Assembly (NCBI RefSeq): GCF_008831285.2
Contig: NC_045138.2
Location: forward strand, 186,001-250,000
DNA: 64,000 nt
Source of the DNA: Nymphaea colorata
Lineage: Eukaryota; Streptophyta; Magnoliopsida; Nymphaeales; Nymphaeaceae
Direction: 5' to 3'
This document shows positions 1 to 13,600 of the stretch, in pieces. The position numbers were made by a program, and so were the translations under genes. Within the stretch, counting starts at the first letter, position 1; the number at the start of each line of letters is the position of its first letter. The notes beneath the pieces are model-generated. The model worked only from the letters and a program-made list of their open reading frames with translations. It was not told where the DNA came from and searched no databases.

Positions 1-189
1 CACTGAAAGCAACATCCAGTATCGCTTACCTAAGCTAAAATAAGTTTTATTTAAGCTTAGTAAGATAAGTGGTTGAGTGAGACATATTTAAACGATGGAA
101 TATATATATATATATTGGTAGAAACCAAACCAATCAGTCCTTTTAATATGATATTTAAAGTGTTTTTTTTCTAAAAAAATCTAAAATTA

Positions 190-355
190 CCCAATGGCGA
201 AGCCAAGGGGAACTTGGCAGGGGCTTTAGCCCCCCTCGAAGAAAAATTAGGTGTAAATTTAAAAAAAAAAATATGAAAAAATTTATTTCTGTTCATGTTG
301 AAATTTTGAAACTATAACTCAGTTTTCCTCATAAAAAATTTCACTTTACCAATAG
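190..355 (-). repeat. Degraded copy of the CAGGGGCGGAG MITE family
   Basis: The start GGCGAAGCCAAGGGG, followed by an AT-rich body containing TGAAATTTTGAAAC, resembles better-preserved copies at 37864-38044 and 47587-47758. No clean right end or target-site duplication was found, so the limits are approximate. Confidence 0.35.
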
Positions 356-740
356 ATTGATGCAAAATGTATTTTGAGTTGATCATTTTTTAGGTTTTGA
401 TAGTGTTTTTATAATAACATAAACATTTTAATAATAAAAAAGCAAATATTTTTCATAAAAAAAACTTCATTCAAAAGCATGTTTTGTATCAAAATAGTTT
501 TTATAAATATATTAAGATGTTTATATTTTATTAAAAAAATAAAAGGTATATATATGCGTGTACGTGTGGTAATTGCCCACATGTGTCATGTGTCTCGCTC
601 TTGAAGAAGAGAACATTACTTTGTTGGCTACAGAGAAAGGGAAGGAGGAGCGAGTACGGCGCACAGTGACCGCCTGATTTGACAAAATCTGATGGCCATG
701 TGCCATTCATGAGATACGTAGGTTCCTCCATCCATGGAAG

Positions 741-778
<38 letters not shown>

Positions 779-1104
779 AAATAAAAAAGTTAGATAAATG
801 CACAAGTTATGGGCACATGTGCAAGAACAAAGATATATCACGTGAATCTTAACTTTATCCGTAAGAAATGTGTGTGCGATTTTAATGTTCCAAGAAAGGG
901 TTTGTCTCATGCACTGTCCAACAAATTTTTATTGCTCTCTGCCCATTTCATTTCAGTCACTAGCTCCCAGTAGTCAGTCAATAGCACCTCCCTACCTATC
1001 GAATCTTGCTTTATTTTCCTCGAATTAATGACAGAACCTTGAAAAAGAAAAACAACAAATTCAATAGCTTACCTACTCTAAAAGAAACCTATCAATACAA
1101 GGCA

Positions 1105-1152
<48 letters not shown>

Positions 1153-1553
1153 TCATCACAAGATCTTTGGGCATCGTAAGATGTCGATCTTTTAGACCAT
1201 TCAGTGGCATCCTTACGAAGCATGGGCAAGGAAGTGAACTGCAATTGCAAAAGATATCAAGGGGCTTTCATTCTTAAAAGCAATCACGTGTGTGCCTACA
1301 TGCATGCATTAGGTGCATGCTGTGAGATGCCAGAGGATTCCTCCGGCCACGGTGACTCTGAAGCTCACTTGTAACGGTCATCTGATTTATTGTGATGAAT
1401 GGTTAAGAGAAAAATAAGAAAATAAAGATGATGGGCACTTTCATTATCCTATATTAATTCACATATTTTTCTCTTTTTTGTTTCTCTCAACTGTCTATTA
1501 TAATGGATCAAAAGCCCTCATGAGTTACTTTGATTACCTTAAATAGCTAGTCA

Positions 1554-1555
<2 letters not shown>

Positions 1556-1620
<65 letters not shown>
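1556..1620. repeat. (AT)n-(GA)n compound microsatellite
   Basis: About 40 bp of alternating TA is followed directly by about 25 bp of alternating GA. It is one of many long dinucleotide tracts in the window; others lie at 742-775, 1106-1151, 32240-32268, 34419-34455, 34746-34776, 42893-42951, 46519-46552, 50330-50359, 50911-50954 and 55963-56018. Confidence 0.95.
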
Positions 1621-2640
1621 AAAAAGAGTGGAAACGGATCCACTTAACCTCCATAGCAGCACCTTTATGTGTGTAAGACACATAAAGAGACTACTAATAA
1701 TAATTACATCAGTGTTTTCCTCCCTCATCTCTTTCTTTAATGAGATTCAGTGTAGAGAGTGAAGAGAGTCAGTGAGGAAAGGGGTAAACATAGAACAAGA
1801 TTGGGAGTGAAGACCTAATCTCTGCATATAATGGCAGTCAAACGGGGAATGTAGAATGTAAAATGCCACAAGAAGAATTGCTTCCAGTGACAAAAATCTT
1901 TGACCTTTTAGACTGCCCGCGGGACTAAAGTTAAAGTGACAGAAAGCGAAAGATCATCAAGATATCCCATGCAAGCTTGGCTAGTAAAAAGACCTTTTAA
2001 ATCTGAATTACACATTTTCTTCTTTACAAAAACCAAATTGTAGGTCAGCCAATTTCCGAGACAAAAATGGCTACATTAACATATTGAAAAATCAACATGG
2101 ACTTTTAAGAATTGGAAATTCATATTTTCATATGCAAGCAACATTATGCGTCCATGTCGTTTAATTGCAACAGTATAGTATGTCTTCCATCCATGGCTTC
2201 CACAATATTAAGTGCTAAAAGAACTTTTTCCTGCAAAAACGAAAAACTTTTCAATCATATTCTAGTGATTCCCAATGTTTTCTCTTTCTCACCTTCCAAC
2301 GCAAGTGTCATGCACAAGTGGGCAGCTACAAGTACGAGAGAGAGGTCAAATAAAATTGAACATTCCTCGTGCAACCTGTAGGCCTGACAAGATAATGTCA
2401 GTTCATGCATAATGCTGCCGCTAAGATCCACCAACAGTTGAATGAAAAGTCAAGTCCTTCCACCCATAGATAAACCATGATCGTGCCGATGCAGACTGAA
2501 AATTGACCCTTATTTGCTCGTGCTCTCACCTGTAGATAACTTTCGTATTCCTGTTTACACCTCTTTCTAGTGCACACTTTCGACGTTTTCTTAAAGAATG
2601 TTCGGACACCATTAGTATCAGGATAACCACCACTTGTATA

Positions 2641-2700
2641 AGAAAATATTTACTGTCTAACATTATTACAGGAAAATATTTACTGTCTAACATTGTTACA
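2641..2700. repeat. 30-bp tandem duplication
   Basis: Two adjacent 30-bp units, 2641-2670 and 2671-2700, share the core AAAATATTTACTGTCTAACA and differ at two positions. This is a recent local duplication with no evident function. Confidence 0.9.
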
Positions 2701-3670
2701 GGAAACAATCTTCTGATATCGTCCCATATTCACTCCTGCAATTTCCTACACTTCTAAGTTGATGTAGAGCCAGAGACGCAAAGCAAGTGATTAATACAAG
2801 ACGTGCATATATTTTTTCCAGTTACGGTATGGAGAATTGCTCTTATTAATGATGAATAGAGACATCCACTGAAAAGTACGGGGTAACATGGTGTGCCATA
2901 CAGAGTGGGCTCGAAGTCAGTGTCATGCCTCTTCACTGAGACTCTGAATTGCGTGTTTGAATGGAAAAGCACGAATAGACAGTAGATTCCATCGCATGTT
3001 TAGCTGTCACCTGCACTGCTTTGACATCCACATGAATGGAAATAAGGTTACCTAGTGTTGCATGTGGCATCACCACCAGGGAGAACAGATGAGCCCCGTT
3101 GGCTTGTCACAGTTTACAGATGATGATCCACAAGATGGGAAGTGTGTATCCTTGAAAGTGTGCATGAAAATGCCATTCACCAGAAAATAAATGGGTTGAA
3201 TAGACTCCTTGTGAGACCCAACGGTCCCAACCAACAGTATGGACACAAATGTTAGTTACATTTACAAATAAATGACTGGTTGAGGTGGCAGTTTCACCTT
3301 TTTAAGTAATGTTAGTTTTAGAAACAAATTATTTATTTAAGAAAAAGAGACCCATACTTAGTAACTGAAATAACAGCGACATTTTTCAAGGCAAAAACTA
3401 ATAGTCTACAAACTAATGAGCACTAGAGTTTCAACTGCTTAGGTAAAGTAACCTCAAACAAGGTCTTTGCACTAAGAATGCCACGAACTTGAATTTCAAT
3501 TTCATTTGCTAAATAACAGGATTTTTGCACTCTGATTTCTTTCAATGCCATTTTCTTTATATAAATTAAAGATAACAGAATTCCAAGAACAAAAAAATGG
3601 TGTGGCTGTTCTCAAAAAGAAAACCAACATTCTAGAAGTATTTTTTCTCCAGCACCAGCGGTTCAGGAAC

Positions 3671-3794
3671 TTATAATGGAATCCTGCCATCCTCCAGTTC
3701 TGAATTAGCATGACTTGCGAGTACCTCGGACTCCACATCGTCAACAACTTCTGCCGATGTGTCAGCATAAATCCAAGAACAACTGAGATCAAAC
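3671..3794 (-). other. Possible alternative C-terminal exon of the PP2C gene
   Basis: If the last PP2C exon is cut at a weak donor (CG|GTTCAG, exon end 4614) and joined to an acceptor ending at 3795 (CAACAG|G), the frame stays open. The protein then continues past VVRF with FDLSCSWIYADTS and an acidic Ser/Glu/Asp-rich tail, ending at TAA 3671-3673 and giving 311 aa instead of 274. Some plant relatives, as I remember them, have an acidic tail after the phosphatase domain. Against it, a stronger donor (GATAAG|GTTAGT, near 4580) lies just after the in-frame stop, so this exon may be only 3' untranslated sequence. Confidence 0.4.
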
Positions 3795-4600
3795 CTGTTG
3801 AACTGAAAATAACAGTAGAAATTAACTTACCACTAAGAAACAACAAATAATATGTAAGATAACAATGTGTACCCACTTGTGAATAGAAAGCCTATCCACA
3901 GATTATGCTTTGTAGATAATTTTATTGCTAAAATAAGCAGAACCAGACATTCAAAATATGTGCAAACGTGTGCAAATGCTGGCCCGTGTAAATGTACATG
4001 TCTTGCACATATCTCTGTGTTTCTGTGTGTATGACAGGTAATTGCAAGCTAGTCATATTTTTTATCTCATTGTCAGTAAAGGAGAAACAGAGTGCAACTC
4101 AACATAGTATGGACATGATGCAAGGACACAGTAAAGGAATTAAAACGATGGGTTAAGTACATAACTTCATATAGACTCTAGAAGCAAAAAAAAAAAAAAT
4201 GCAAACCATTTAACAGCCATGTTTGAGCTTCCAGTGAGAAATAGAAGTGGAAAGACTAAAGAGCATTACAAAAGCTGACTGGAAAGATGAAACAAGTACA
4301 ATCCTTTTGAATAGAATGTGATTTTCTCGAATGAAATGGGCATCACAAGAAACACATACTTCATCAAAAGTCTGATACATCACGGACTAGGTTGAGAGCA
4401 GCTTATTCCAAAACAACTACATGTGGCCAGCAGAATGCTGGATCATAGATCTACGGTACTGATCTTGAACTCAGACAGACAGATCAAACTATACTGCAAG
4501 CTTATCCTACGAGGTATTCAGTCATTCAATATCCACATCAGCATCAAGCTAGTCTCAATTAAACTGTTAAAAGAAACTAACCTTATCTTCAATAGCTTCA

Positions 4601-7600
4601 TTAGGAACTGAACCGAACAACAATGCAAGTGATATTGTCAGTACTTCCCCTTGCAAAGGCTTCTTCTATCAGTTTTCTTGCAGCTGTTTCAGCTTCTGTT
4701 ATGTCTCGCACTACGGCAACTGCATCCTGGTCAAGATAGGAGCAGGGTAACAAAAAATTCAAAATTTTGGAGAGAAAGCAGACTCAGATGGCATAAAGTT
4801 TCATTCTGAAAAGACGAGATTAATAAGGATGAAAGACACACATTCAGACACTACTAGTAAAAATATGGACTCAAAACTACACACTCCTTAGAAAATGAAA
4901 CTAATGATTTACACCTGCAATAGATTCTTATATATGGAAAACTTAGCTTCTAGTTCAGCTCTTGCCCATAAATGTATTTACAGAAGTAATAAACACAGAT
5001 ATACTACCTAATAACTGCTGAAAAAAATATTATTAGTGCTTATAGCTTGTAATAAAATGCATCAAAATTCAATAACCCAATTTCAACAGGAGTTGACTGC
5101 TGGCAGCCTGCAAACAGAAGCCAATTATATGCATAACACGGCACAATTGAACACAACAAACTCTCAAGACATTAACCTTTTTCTTGTGAAATGAGTATGT
5201 TACTGCAAGAACTAAGATGCTACATTAAGAGAAATGGAAGGCCTCAGACGCTCAACATTAGGTAGCTACTACAAAATAAAACAATTACAGCAAAATGGCG
5301 AGGCTCAAAAGACAATAACACTGTTGAACTTTCCAAGTCCAAGGATCATTATGATACTTTACTAAAGAAAAAGGTCTCTGCATAGAAAGAATTTAGTATA
5401 ATACACAATGATACTGATTTACCCAACTTCCTCCTACACTGGAACATTTATCCATAAAAGATCAACTAACATAATTAAAGATCCTTGAGATGACACCTGA
5501 CTTGACTTCATAGAGAATGGGACATACATCAGCTTCAAACATTATGAAACCAACACCTTGGGAGAACAAATGGAAACAAATTAAAAGGATGCTTCCTTTT
5601 CCTTTCTGAGATTAAACAAAAAGAAGGAGGTGATTGAAGGATAGAAAGATGTGAGTTAAACTTTTACCAGTCAAATCTTCATCAACATCTAACAAAAGCC
5701 ATTCATCAAAACAATAACATAGAGTCCAGGATTATCCCTTCTTTGAAAGAAGAGATGATTTGGTTTGGTCATATTCTTTCAGTCAATTAGGACTATATTA
5801 ATGCCAAGAATGAGAACCAAAAGTACAGGCATCTAACTGTAATGTTTGAAGAGAAAAACTACTTGAGCAGACTGCAATTCCAAAAGCACCTGGCCAAGCC
5901 TGCCATATAATTGTAATGATACATTCTAGACAATGAAGCACTCAAATGGAATAAAGAGTCATGGTCTGACAGGATATGGCCTACCACTCAAACAGAAGAA
6001 AGAGTCAAGGTCTGACCGAATATAGCCTATCTAACAAGGCGTAATCAGGTTACGAAAAAAATTATCTAGATATTTAGGTCCTTCAAACCACTGGCCCATT
6101 TACTATCTGAAACCTGAACTTGGTTCAAGGCCATTACAAGCATAGAGATTGTAAAGAAAGATATAAGATTGCAAGATGACATAAGACAAACAATAAAAAG
6201 GAAAGAATGGAAAGGCATGATTCGTAGTGATGACTCCCTGCAGTTGGAAGTAGGCTCCATAATGATGAATGATCCAATTTATTTAGCTTTCCAAAATTGT
6301 CTTAGGTAACATAGGTTGGACCTTTAAGAGGATGTTGTCATGTACAGTTACATACTTCAAATTGAAAAGCCTAGATACATTATCATCATCATCACACCTT
6401 CTCCAATGATCCCATGCATGTGCCATCAGGTCTGCTAGAATCATGACAGAGAAACGACCTTTTTGGATTGACAAAACTTCAAGGTTGATATATTGGATTC
6501 ATAGGCATCAAAATATCCAAATCCAAGAACATAAAAATCTTAAGAAATCAATGATTACAGTGGTGGCATAATAAAAATAGAAGATCATTTGTTCCTCCAT
6601 GATGATAAATATTATCCGATTCCAAGAAAATAACCATCTTAAGCAATCACTGGCTATGATAATGTGTGACTATATTGGTGTAGATGCGTGCATGTGCGTG
6701 TGTGTGTGTCTGAGAGTGTGTGTGTGTGTGTGGCTGTGTATGAATGTGAGAGAGAGAGAGAGAGAGAGAGATGCCTATCTCAATGATGCTTACAATAAAG
6801 GCTTTTTATTGGCACTAGTGATAAGAATTTATCCATATGATATAGCATGTAGAAGAAACGAAAAGAAAATATTACCTCATTTGACATGACATTCCAGAGG
6901 CCATCACTCGCAAGAATAAGGAACTCAACATCATTGATGACTTCCTCCTGAGTACATCAAATTTGAAGATAGATAACTGTTTGAATTAGTATCAGAAGAC
7001 AATGAGAACATATAAACATCCATCACAAATAAACTAAAACACGTAAACCCATGAAAATGATTTAATAGAATGTGTTGATGATCACATAGTCCGGAATGAT
7101 GGCAAAGTTGGCTCACTTTCTATCTACATATTATAGTAACAAATATCAATTTTAAAGTTTCAACCATAGTCGCAAATAATGCCTCGGAGTTTTAAACGGT
7201 GAGGTTTTTCTCGGGTATAATACGGCGAGCTTGAAAAAAACGAGAAAAAAAATGGGAAGAATATGGTAAATTTTTTAAAATTTAAAAAAACTAAAAATTG
7301 GGAAAAAATAAAATACGTGAAAAACTAATAACACAAATATCAAAAGATAAGTAGATTTGCAACAAATAAAAAATAGAAAAAAAAAACTGTTTGGCATTAA
7401 AAAAATAAAAAAGTGAAAAAAACGCAAAAAAAAGAGTAGTTTTTAACATATTTTTAAAAAAAAACATGTTTTTTTTTAGTTTTAAACGGCCATTTGATTT
7501 ATCGCGTTTTTTTAGTGAAAAAACACGTTTTCTGCGAATATGGTACCAACCACATATCAGCAAGGTGAGAAGCCAACTTAGTGTGTGTTTTAAAGTTTAA

Positions 7601-10600
7601 ACATTAAATAATTTACAAAATGCACACAACAAACTGAGCAAGGAAAATTTTTACAAAGAAACAAGCAAAACATCATAAAACAGCTAAAAGATATAGAGAG
7701 GTAAAAAAGTTGGAACTATCATGAACTTGTGCATTATAAACAACCATCAATATTACTATAAAATTGTTTTCAAGTGTCATTATGTTTGCCTTCAATATTC
7801 TTTGGCTAAAAATCAATTTTTATAAATGTGTTTTCTACAGGAGACTGGAAAGATACATGACTATGCTTTAGACTCAATAGTCTTTTTCTATAGATACCAG
7901 ATTCAGTAGAATTTTCTGGTGACAATTAGAAACAGCAATTATAAGTCCTTTCATAAGTTCACTAATGAGAATGACAATATATCCATTTCATGACAATAGT
8001 TAAACCAAGACAATTCTTGACCAGTTATATTATTATCCAATGCAAATTCATATTCATATGAAACTAGAAAGAATCACTAGGTTATCAAAATGCTTAGAAC
8101 TAACACCCCAAAAATTTAGTCTCATGTTGAAGATTATAAGGGATCTTCAACGGCTTATAAAAGGGGTTATTAAATAAGTGGTTGTCATGATTCCTAGCCG
8201 TTTTTGAGTTAGAACCGAAACTGCTAGGGGGCAGATTGGGATCCGTTGAACCAGGGGCCTGAGTCCACGAGTGGGTCGGGTTGTTATAGTGGCATCAGAA
8301 CTGGTTCAACACTCGGACCTAGGGTCCCACACGTATTGACACCTGTGCCTTTAAGGGGGTTATTAAATATATGGTTGTCCTGGTTCCTATCCATTTTTGG
8401 GTTAGTACCGAAACAGTTAGGGGGCGGGTTGAGATCCGTGGAACCAGACGCCCGAGTACAGGAGTGGATTGGGTTGTTACACTAAGAATCAAAAGAATGG
8501 GGATATAGGCACAAATTAAACTGAAAGTTCATGATTTAAAGATCACAATATCCAACATTGGCACTCTTTGTCCAAAAATCATACAGAAATGCAACTATAA
8601 AATCACTCTATTGTGCACATATAAGCACATAAATGTTGCCCAAAATTTCTAGTCACCACAGAAATTTTTATAATAAGATAATTCCCAAAAAATCAGAAAA
8701 CGTCAAGTGTTGGGAGAAAGGAACCTAATGAAATACCTTAATTTCTGGATCAGCAACAACAAATTGTTTCAGTAGTCTATCTCCAAATGCACGAGAAACA
8801 GCTAAAACGCCTCCAACCCTCCACGTTCCTAAAAGTTAAAACATTTCATGATGACATTGGGATAAAAGCAAGTAGAAGGCTTTCACATGCAATCAACATG
8901 TGAGAAAAGAAGCATTCACAAATTAAGCCTACAAAATAATATACCTGCCCAAATTATAAATCCTCCAGCATCTTCAATTCGACGTCGTTCATCAGACCTA
9001 TTAGGTTTGTGATCAATAGACAGGGGAATAGCTAAGGCATGGTACAGATGATGAAGAAAAACGTGGATACACAGGAAAAAAAAAAAAGAAGGTTAATGTC
9101 ATCATAGACTGTAAATACTGGAAAAACATATACAAATTACTGGAGCTGCAGAGTACAAGTATATTCCCAGACTTTGGCAACGAAGATTAATACTGATAAA
9201 CAAAAGCACTCAAGCCAAGAACTTGAATCATTAATTTTATGAATCCTTTTCTAATAAATAATCAAATCTATAAACAAGATGAATTACGAAGACATAGTTC
9301 TAGCATAAGCATTCTGACTTGTTTGACAAAATTTATCTTGTTCACACTTTCCAAGTTCATACATGTAAAGAGAAAATACTATATGTAAAAGAAGCAGCAC
9401 GAATAACAAAGAAGGTAAGAAGATAGAAACTTTTACATGTTTACAAGACAATCATTTGATGAACTGCATCCCACAAAACCTAAGCTGTTAAACAGCTAAA
9501 GGTTTAGGCACAAAGCCTGGACTGAGAGAGCTAGCAAAAACATCATGGCGAATAATAGAGAAGCTTAATAATAAAAGAAATCAATAACCTTTTAGGACTT
9601 TGCAAAATTGATCTTACTAGTGATGGTTATCACCATGAATTTTTTTTCTTCTTTTGTTGGCCCGTAGCACACGATTCCAAATGTCAAGTTCGATCTTATC
9701 AGATTTTTTCACTTTTTTTTAAAAAAAAAATGCCAATATTTGTGGCAGTAACTCATAGAAGATTACTCAAGCAACAGAAAATAAGATTGTCATATCATTT
9801 TGGAGCTTATTCTAAGCACAAAAAACTAATATAAACCGCATTCAGAATTTTTACCTGCCCCAGATCTACTTGCAACCACCCTTGAGTCTCCCACATTAGC
9901 GACAAGAAGTCTGTCACCCAGCAGAACAGCTGTTGTTGCAGTTGAACCAGCATCTCTATGCTGGCCCTTTTCCCTGTTAAGGTAATTTGAATCTGTTTCC
10001 TTGAACGTCTCAACTGCAAGGGAATATTTTGCAAAGTTAAAGAAATGATCAGCACAGAAAGGAAACCACAAACGTATGAAAATAATATACAGTTAATTGC
10101 AGACCAATAGCTGACTTTGTGTCTTTGAGGAAGTTGGGGTGATGAACCAAATTATTGAAAAGGTTGAGCTTCAAATACTCAGCAGCTCCTGGACCTCCAT
10201 GTCCTGCAACAAAGACAGCACTAGTAGCATCAAACAGAGCACCTTAGACAGATCAGCCACAGTGGCCACTATCAAACCAAACTACTCCAACAAGCTAAGT
10301 AGAAGCTTATTTCCAAGATCAAGCAATCATTCTGAACAAAAGTAACCAAGAGAAGCTCAAAAACTTGCATCTTGTGATTTTCCAAAAATACTAATACAGT
10401 AACATGCATATACATGATGCATAAATGCTTACATGTTTTTTTCCTTCTTTTCAGAAGTCCAGAAAGTGTCAAAGGATACACAAGTTTTTTATTCTAGTCT
10501 TCTTCATCTTTCTCTATTTGCTTGTTTAGCCTCCCCACTCAAATTATTCATGGATTGCTCATTTCTCAATTTTGTATGATTTTGTTACTTACTAGCAGAT

Positions 10601-13600
10601 TTCTTTAATGCAGTTGTACCTCGAGGTTGCATTCAGGTATGCTCTAGCAGTGAATGTTACAGAACTAGAAGTCATTCAAAACTTTTTCCTCTATGTGCCT
10701 GAACTCATTAAGCTCAAACCCAATAAAAAGCTTACTAACAAAACCAAATGAAGGTTCAAATAAGCCAGCGTTGAAAGAAATGAAGTTGAGCAAGGATTTA
10801 GAATTACAGTTGAAAATGAAGGGATTAACATACTTCATGAATATCAGATACAGCTTGGTTTTGACTTTTGATCAATAAAAGAAATGAAAAATGGCATTTA
10901 AGCTTGATCTAGTTTCAATTTTTTACTGATAAAGGGCATTATGACATGAAGTAGATACTAGAGAGACCATACTCAGCGGCTTTTATTCATCATAATCTTA
11001 AAGTTCTACCTCACAAACATGCATTTCACTATTCTAATTACCGAATTTTGCAAACCTTATCACCAGTTTCCCAACTTAGACCAAAGTAAGATTAATGTGC
11101 ATCCATGCATACACACAAACATGTATGCATATATAACATTATGCACTGGCTACACCTACTTCCCATTCAAGTCTCGTGAACCTGATCTAGACAGAATCAC
11201 AATAATTTGGGAAGGAGAAAAGAAGCGCAAATTCTCTTATACATGGAACCTAACATTTTCCAAAAGAAGGTAGCAAGTGGATCCAATCAGATTCAATACA
11301 TAGGTTAAGAAACATATACGCAGACTAGGTGTACCATAACTTCATATTTACATACATGAAGACATATATTCACAAGGGAAGTCTATTAAGCTAATGCTAT
11401 TTCTCATTCTTATGAGCTATAAAAAGCAACATACCTTTCTTTATATCATATATGGAAGATAACAAGGATATTTCTGAAGTATCTTATTAATCTTCTACAG
11501 ATGTCCAAGCATTGAAAAGAAGAAATTTTAAATCTTTGTGGCAACCAAATTAAGTTTGTTGCTCACTCTCCTGGAAAACAAAGGCACGTATTACAGGAAT
11601 ATGCGGATATACCATCAAAAACACCAAAAAATGCAACCATCTGGCCATCGATGTCTGATACTCTTGTCTCATAGAAGTCTTCCATGGATGCCCTTTTCCC
11701 TTTAAAACTAGAATAACCATAGCTGAAACTCCCATTACAATTTCCAGTGAGGAAGCTACAACAGAAAGGGGAAAAATTATATTAGAAATTTAGGAATCAA
11801 TAAATTCTAACTCTTAAAAGAAAAGATTAAGCCTCCAAAACAAGTCACAATACCATCTATTTATTGGTAGCCTCAGGAACAGCTACCTAAGAAACAGAGC
11901 TGCCAACCTCAATCAAGCTACATTCAAATGAATCATATGTATCCACATGTCCCACAAGCTAGCGAACTCAAACAATGTACAAAACAAATGAAAGTTTCAA
12001 TGTGTTAATTCACACTATTTAGTTACTTACGGTATAAAAGTCACCAGTAAATACATGTTAGATCTTCATGTACCGCCTATGTCTTTCCGGAGAGATCTGA
12101 TTAACTTTGAACATACACTACAACGATCGTTATGTACCAGATATCAGTCACAAGTGATTCACTTCCTTTATCCATTTACTATATCAAACTAAAACCTAGC
12201 AAAGGAGCTTACTCCATCTCAGTGTATCATTGGTTAAACACTCAATAGAAGGTGCTCATGTAACCTTTTACCACAAGTTCTTATTTCTAACAGAATGTTC
12301 TCTACATAATTCCCATTTGACTCATTACACATGCTATAGCAATTCATTTTTTTTTTTCTGTCTGAACATAGAATATAAAAGTTGTTAGCTTTGGGAAATG
12401 CCCAATGAAAGATTTTTGGGTATTTCATCCTTAACAATTTAATTAAGTTTACATGATAATACTGTGTTGATATTTCCTTTTGAATGCAGGAAACTATTTT
12501 CTTCAAAGAGAAGGAATATAGGTAGCAAAAGTTCCAAAATAAGGTGTTAAAGGTGGACATTTTTAGGATGTTCACTTTTGTTACATAGCTGGAAAAAAAC
12601 CAGTTTCAGAGCTGCCATATACTATACAGCAAGCACATCTTACAACACTTGTCCACTTAGGTCATAGGAGAGGACATGAAATGCCACTGCTAAAAACCAT
12701 GTCCATAATCTTTTTTCAATAGCTTTCCCTTTGTCTTTTACCAATAGACTTCAGTCTTGGCCTTCGAAAACTGCTAGTTGCAATTTTTAGGGTGACATAT
12801 CAGTTACTAAACTGATAAGAAAATATTGATTATTCCCTGATTCTTGAATCTGCATGTTGCTCCTGTTGTAAGAACATAGACTGTTTATTGCGACATTTTT
12901 CTCAGGTATTTTTGAGTAAAGTTCTTTTTCCTGGGAAAATTCTAGAGGATTCAAAAAAACTAAACTAATATATAAAACACTACTAAAAAATTTATAGTTT
13001 TCTACTAGATCTCTTTAAGAAGCAGCAATGAAATTGTCAGAGCAGTTTCTAAGATGGTAAAAGAAACAAAGAAAGGGAAAAAATTTCAAATACATTAAGA
13101 AAGAGTTTTTAAAAAGAAGGAAAGTAGTGATATTATTGTGACAACGTCACAAATTTTTCATTTCTGTGATACTGTCAACTATGCAATATTTTGCCTCTCC
13201 CTGCTTTGTCGAAGATCCTCTCTTTTAAACAAAGGGAGCCCCAGAGAGCGGGGGACAGCTGGGACTTAGCCACTTGGGAGCCACAAGTCCTTTTGAGTGA
13301 TAGATATACTCTTTGATATGTATTGAAGCAGCATTTCCTACAGACAAATCTCTAATATATAAATTTTTCCCCAATTCCAACGTATGCTGAAAGCTAAAAG
13401 AAGATATAGTGATAGAGACTATTTTACACCTTTGCGGGACATAGATGCCAAACTACAGAAAATACATCCAGAGTCCCGAATTCCATTTTGAAACAAGGTG
13501 AATGGGATAGGGAACTAGGTCAATCTGTGAGGGAGTATTAGGAATGGCAGCAAAAAAAGTGGAAGACAGGCTTTTCCTCCATAAAAAGGAGATGCAGCAA

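Larger units (their letters stand above)
1..3670. other. Intergenic region downstream of the PP2C gene
   Basis: AT-rich DNA with no protein family that I recognise in any frame. It holds (AT)n tracts at about 742-775 and 1106-1151, a mixed AT/GA microsatellite at 1556-1620, a 30-bp tandem duplication at 2641-2700 and a degraded MITE-like segment near 190-355. The part next to 3670 probably includes the 3' untranslated region of the minus-strand PP2C gene, but no transcript end can be fixed from sequence alone. Confidence 0.6.
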
